Source of the DNA: Castanea sativa
Taxonomy: Eukaryota; Streptophyta; Magnoliopsida; Fagales; Fagaceae
Assembly: GCF_040712315.1 (NCBI RefSeq)
Contig: NC_134020.1
Location: 49,833,751-49,897,750, forward strand
Direction of reading: 5' to 3'
Length of the DNA: 64,000 nucleotides
The notes below the pieces were generated by a model that was not told the origin of the DNA, ran no database searches, and worked only from the letters and a program-made list of their open reading frames with translations. The translations under genes were made by a program, and so were the position numbers. Within the stretch, counting starts at the first letter, position 1. Every line of letters starts with the position of its first letter. This document shows, piece after piece, positions 63,424 to 64,000 of this stretch.

Positions 63424-64000
63424 TCACTTAGATTGAGCCTTTTGCATCCAAAGTCTTTTAGATGCACCTTGAGCATTGGAGTTCTTAGTCATATTAGAAT
63501 GATTTCCAACTCCAGAATTGGAATAAAGGTTTAGAGCCTTTACCAACTCATCAATAAGTACAATAGGATCTTGTACTTGAGGCACATGTACTTTTGGTTT
63601 GTTTGCTCTTTTAGCAGCTTGAAGCTTGTGACAGTTTGGACGAATGTGCCAGACTTTCCACAAAAATGACAGACCCATGCAGACTTATCATGTGTCCTGT
63701 TCTTAGAAGGAGTAAACTTTTGAGGTTTAGACTCTTTCAGATCAACCCTAATCTTCTTGAGAGGTGAAACTTCTATGGGTTTGACAATATCACCAACAAC
63801 CTCACTCACAGGGGGTTCAGAAGAAGATGAAGGAACAAAGATTGTGGAATTAGGTGCAGACACATTGATGCTTTCTACAAAACCTAAACCTGTTTTGTCG
63901 GAAGGAGACTTTTGAACACTTAACATCTGATCAAGTTTGGAACTAGCAGACCTATTCGTTTGTTCTCTAGCAACAGATAGTTCATGTTCCAAAGATTTAA
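63424..64000 (-). pseudogene. Gag C-terminus with CCHC zinc knuckle, frameshifted
   Basis: 63540-63992 gives a Ser/Pro-rich stretch ending CHFCGKSG; one base change in frame near 63655 moves the rest to the frame of 63424-63678, HIRPNCHKLQAAKRANKP. Together C-x2-C-x4-H-x4-C, the nucleic-acid-binding knuckle of Copia gag. It continues past the window edge. Confidence 0.75.

Overview
The window is nuclear DNA of a flowering plant. Evidence: GT-AG introns, T/A-rich intergenic DNA with microsatellites, plant-type LTR retrotransposons, LINEs, MITEs and a Helitron-like element, and one 13-exon plant GH1 beta-glucosidase gene. Several repeat families look like those I associate with woody eudicots of the Fagales (oak-like); that is from memory and unverified.

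Layout. (1) 1-11.7 kb: a large Ty3/gypsy element (element A) on the minus strand. It carries gag, protease, RT, RNase H, an extra RNase H and integrase, all decayed. A gene remnant on the opposite (plus) strand lies past the 3' end of pol. The 5' end of A is rearranged: its LTR-PBS-gag start is tandemly duplicated, and the second copy is split by a 2.16-kb LTR-like insertion. (2) 11.8-27.1 kb: a CACTA-like end, a long-TIR element, the first and third copies of a triplicated repeat segment, solo LTRs, MITEs and a 5'-truncated L1-type LINE split by a hAT-like element with a perfect 8-bp target duplication. (3) 27,174-33,272: element C, a relative of A bounded by matching 5-bp target duplications (GTTAT). 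Most of its gag-pol is deleted, leaving a gag-integrase fusion, but it keeps the opposite-strand gene with a plausible promoter, 5' leader intron and further introns. (4) 33.3-39.1 kb: AT-rich DNA with a SINE-like copy, a MITE, a Copia LTR fragment, CTCGAG-rich and GT-rich tandem repeats. (5) 39.1-42.9 kb: an island of higher-GC, organelle-like (probably mitochondrial) DNA between two arms of a repeat; the whole block is flanked by a 13-bp exact direct repeat.

(6) 43,094-48,517: the one clearly intact host gene, a secreted GH1 beta-glucosidase. Thirteen exons join in frame to 509 codons with both catalytic glutamates. (7) 48.6-55.6 kb: MITEs, nested Copia LTRs, a SINE-like copy, a fragment of a basic-7S-globulin-like aspartyl-protease gene, and a Helitron-like element. 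(8) 55.8-64 kb: the second copy of the triplicated segment, then the 3' LTR and interior of a Copia element on the minus strand that has a gag C-terminus and an ORF in the position of an env gene but no visible pol.

The most interesting structure is the opposite-strand, intron-containing gene shared by the two gypsy elements, with its own G-box/TATA promoter and convergent with pol across a palindrome-rich tandem repeat. All alignments were done by eye; identities and ages are qualitative.
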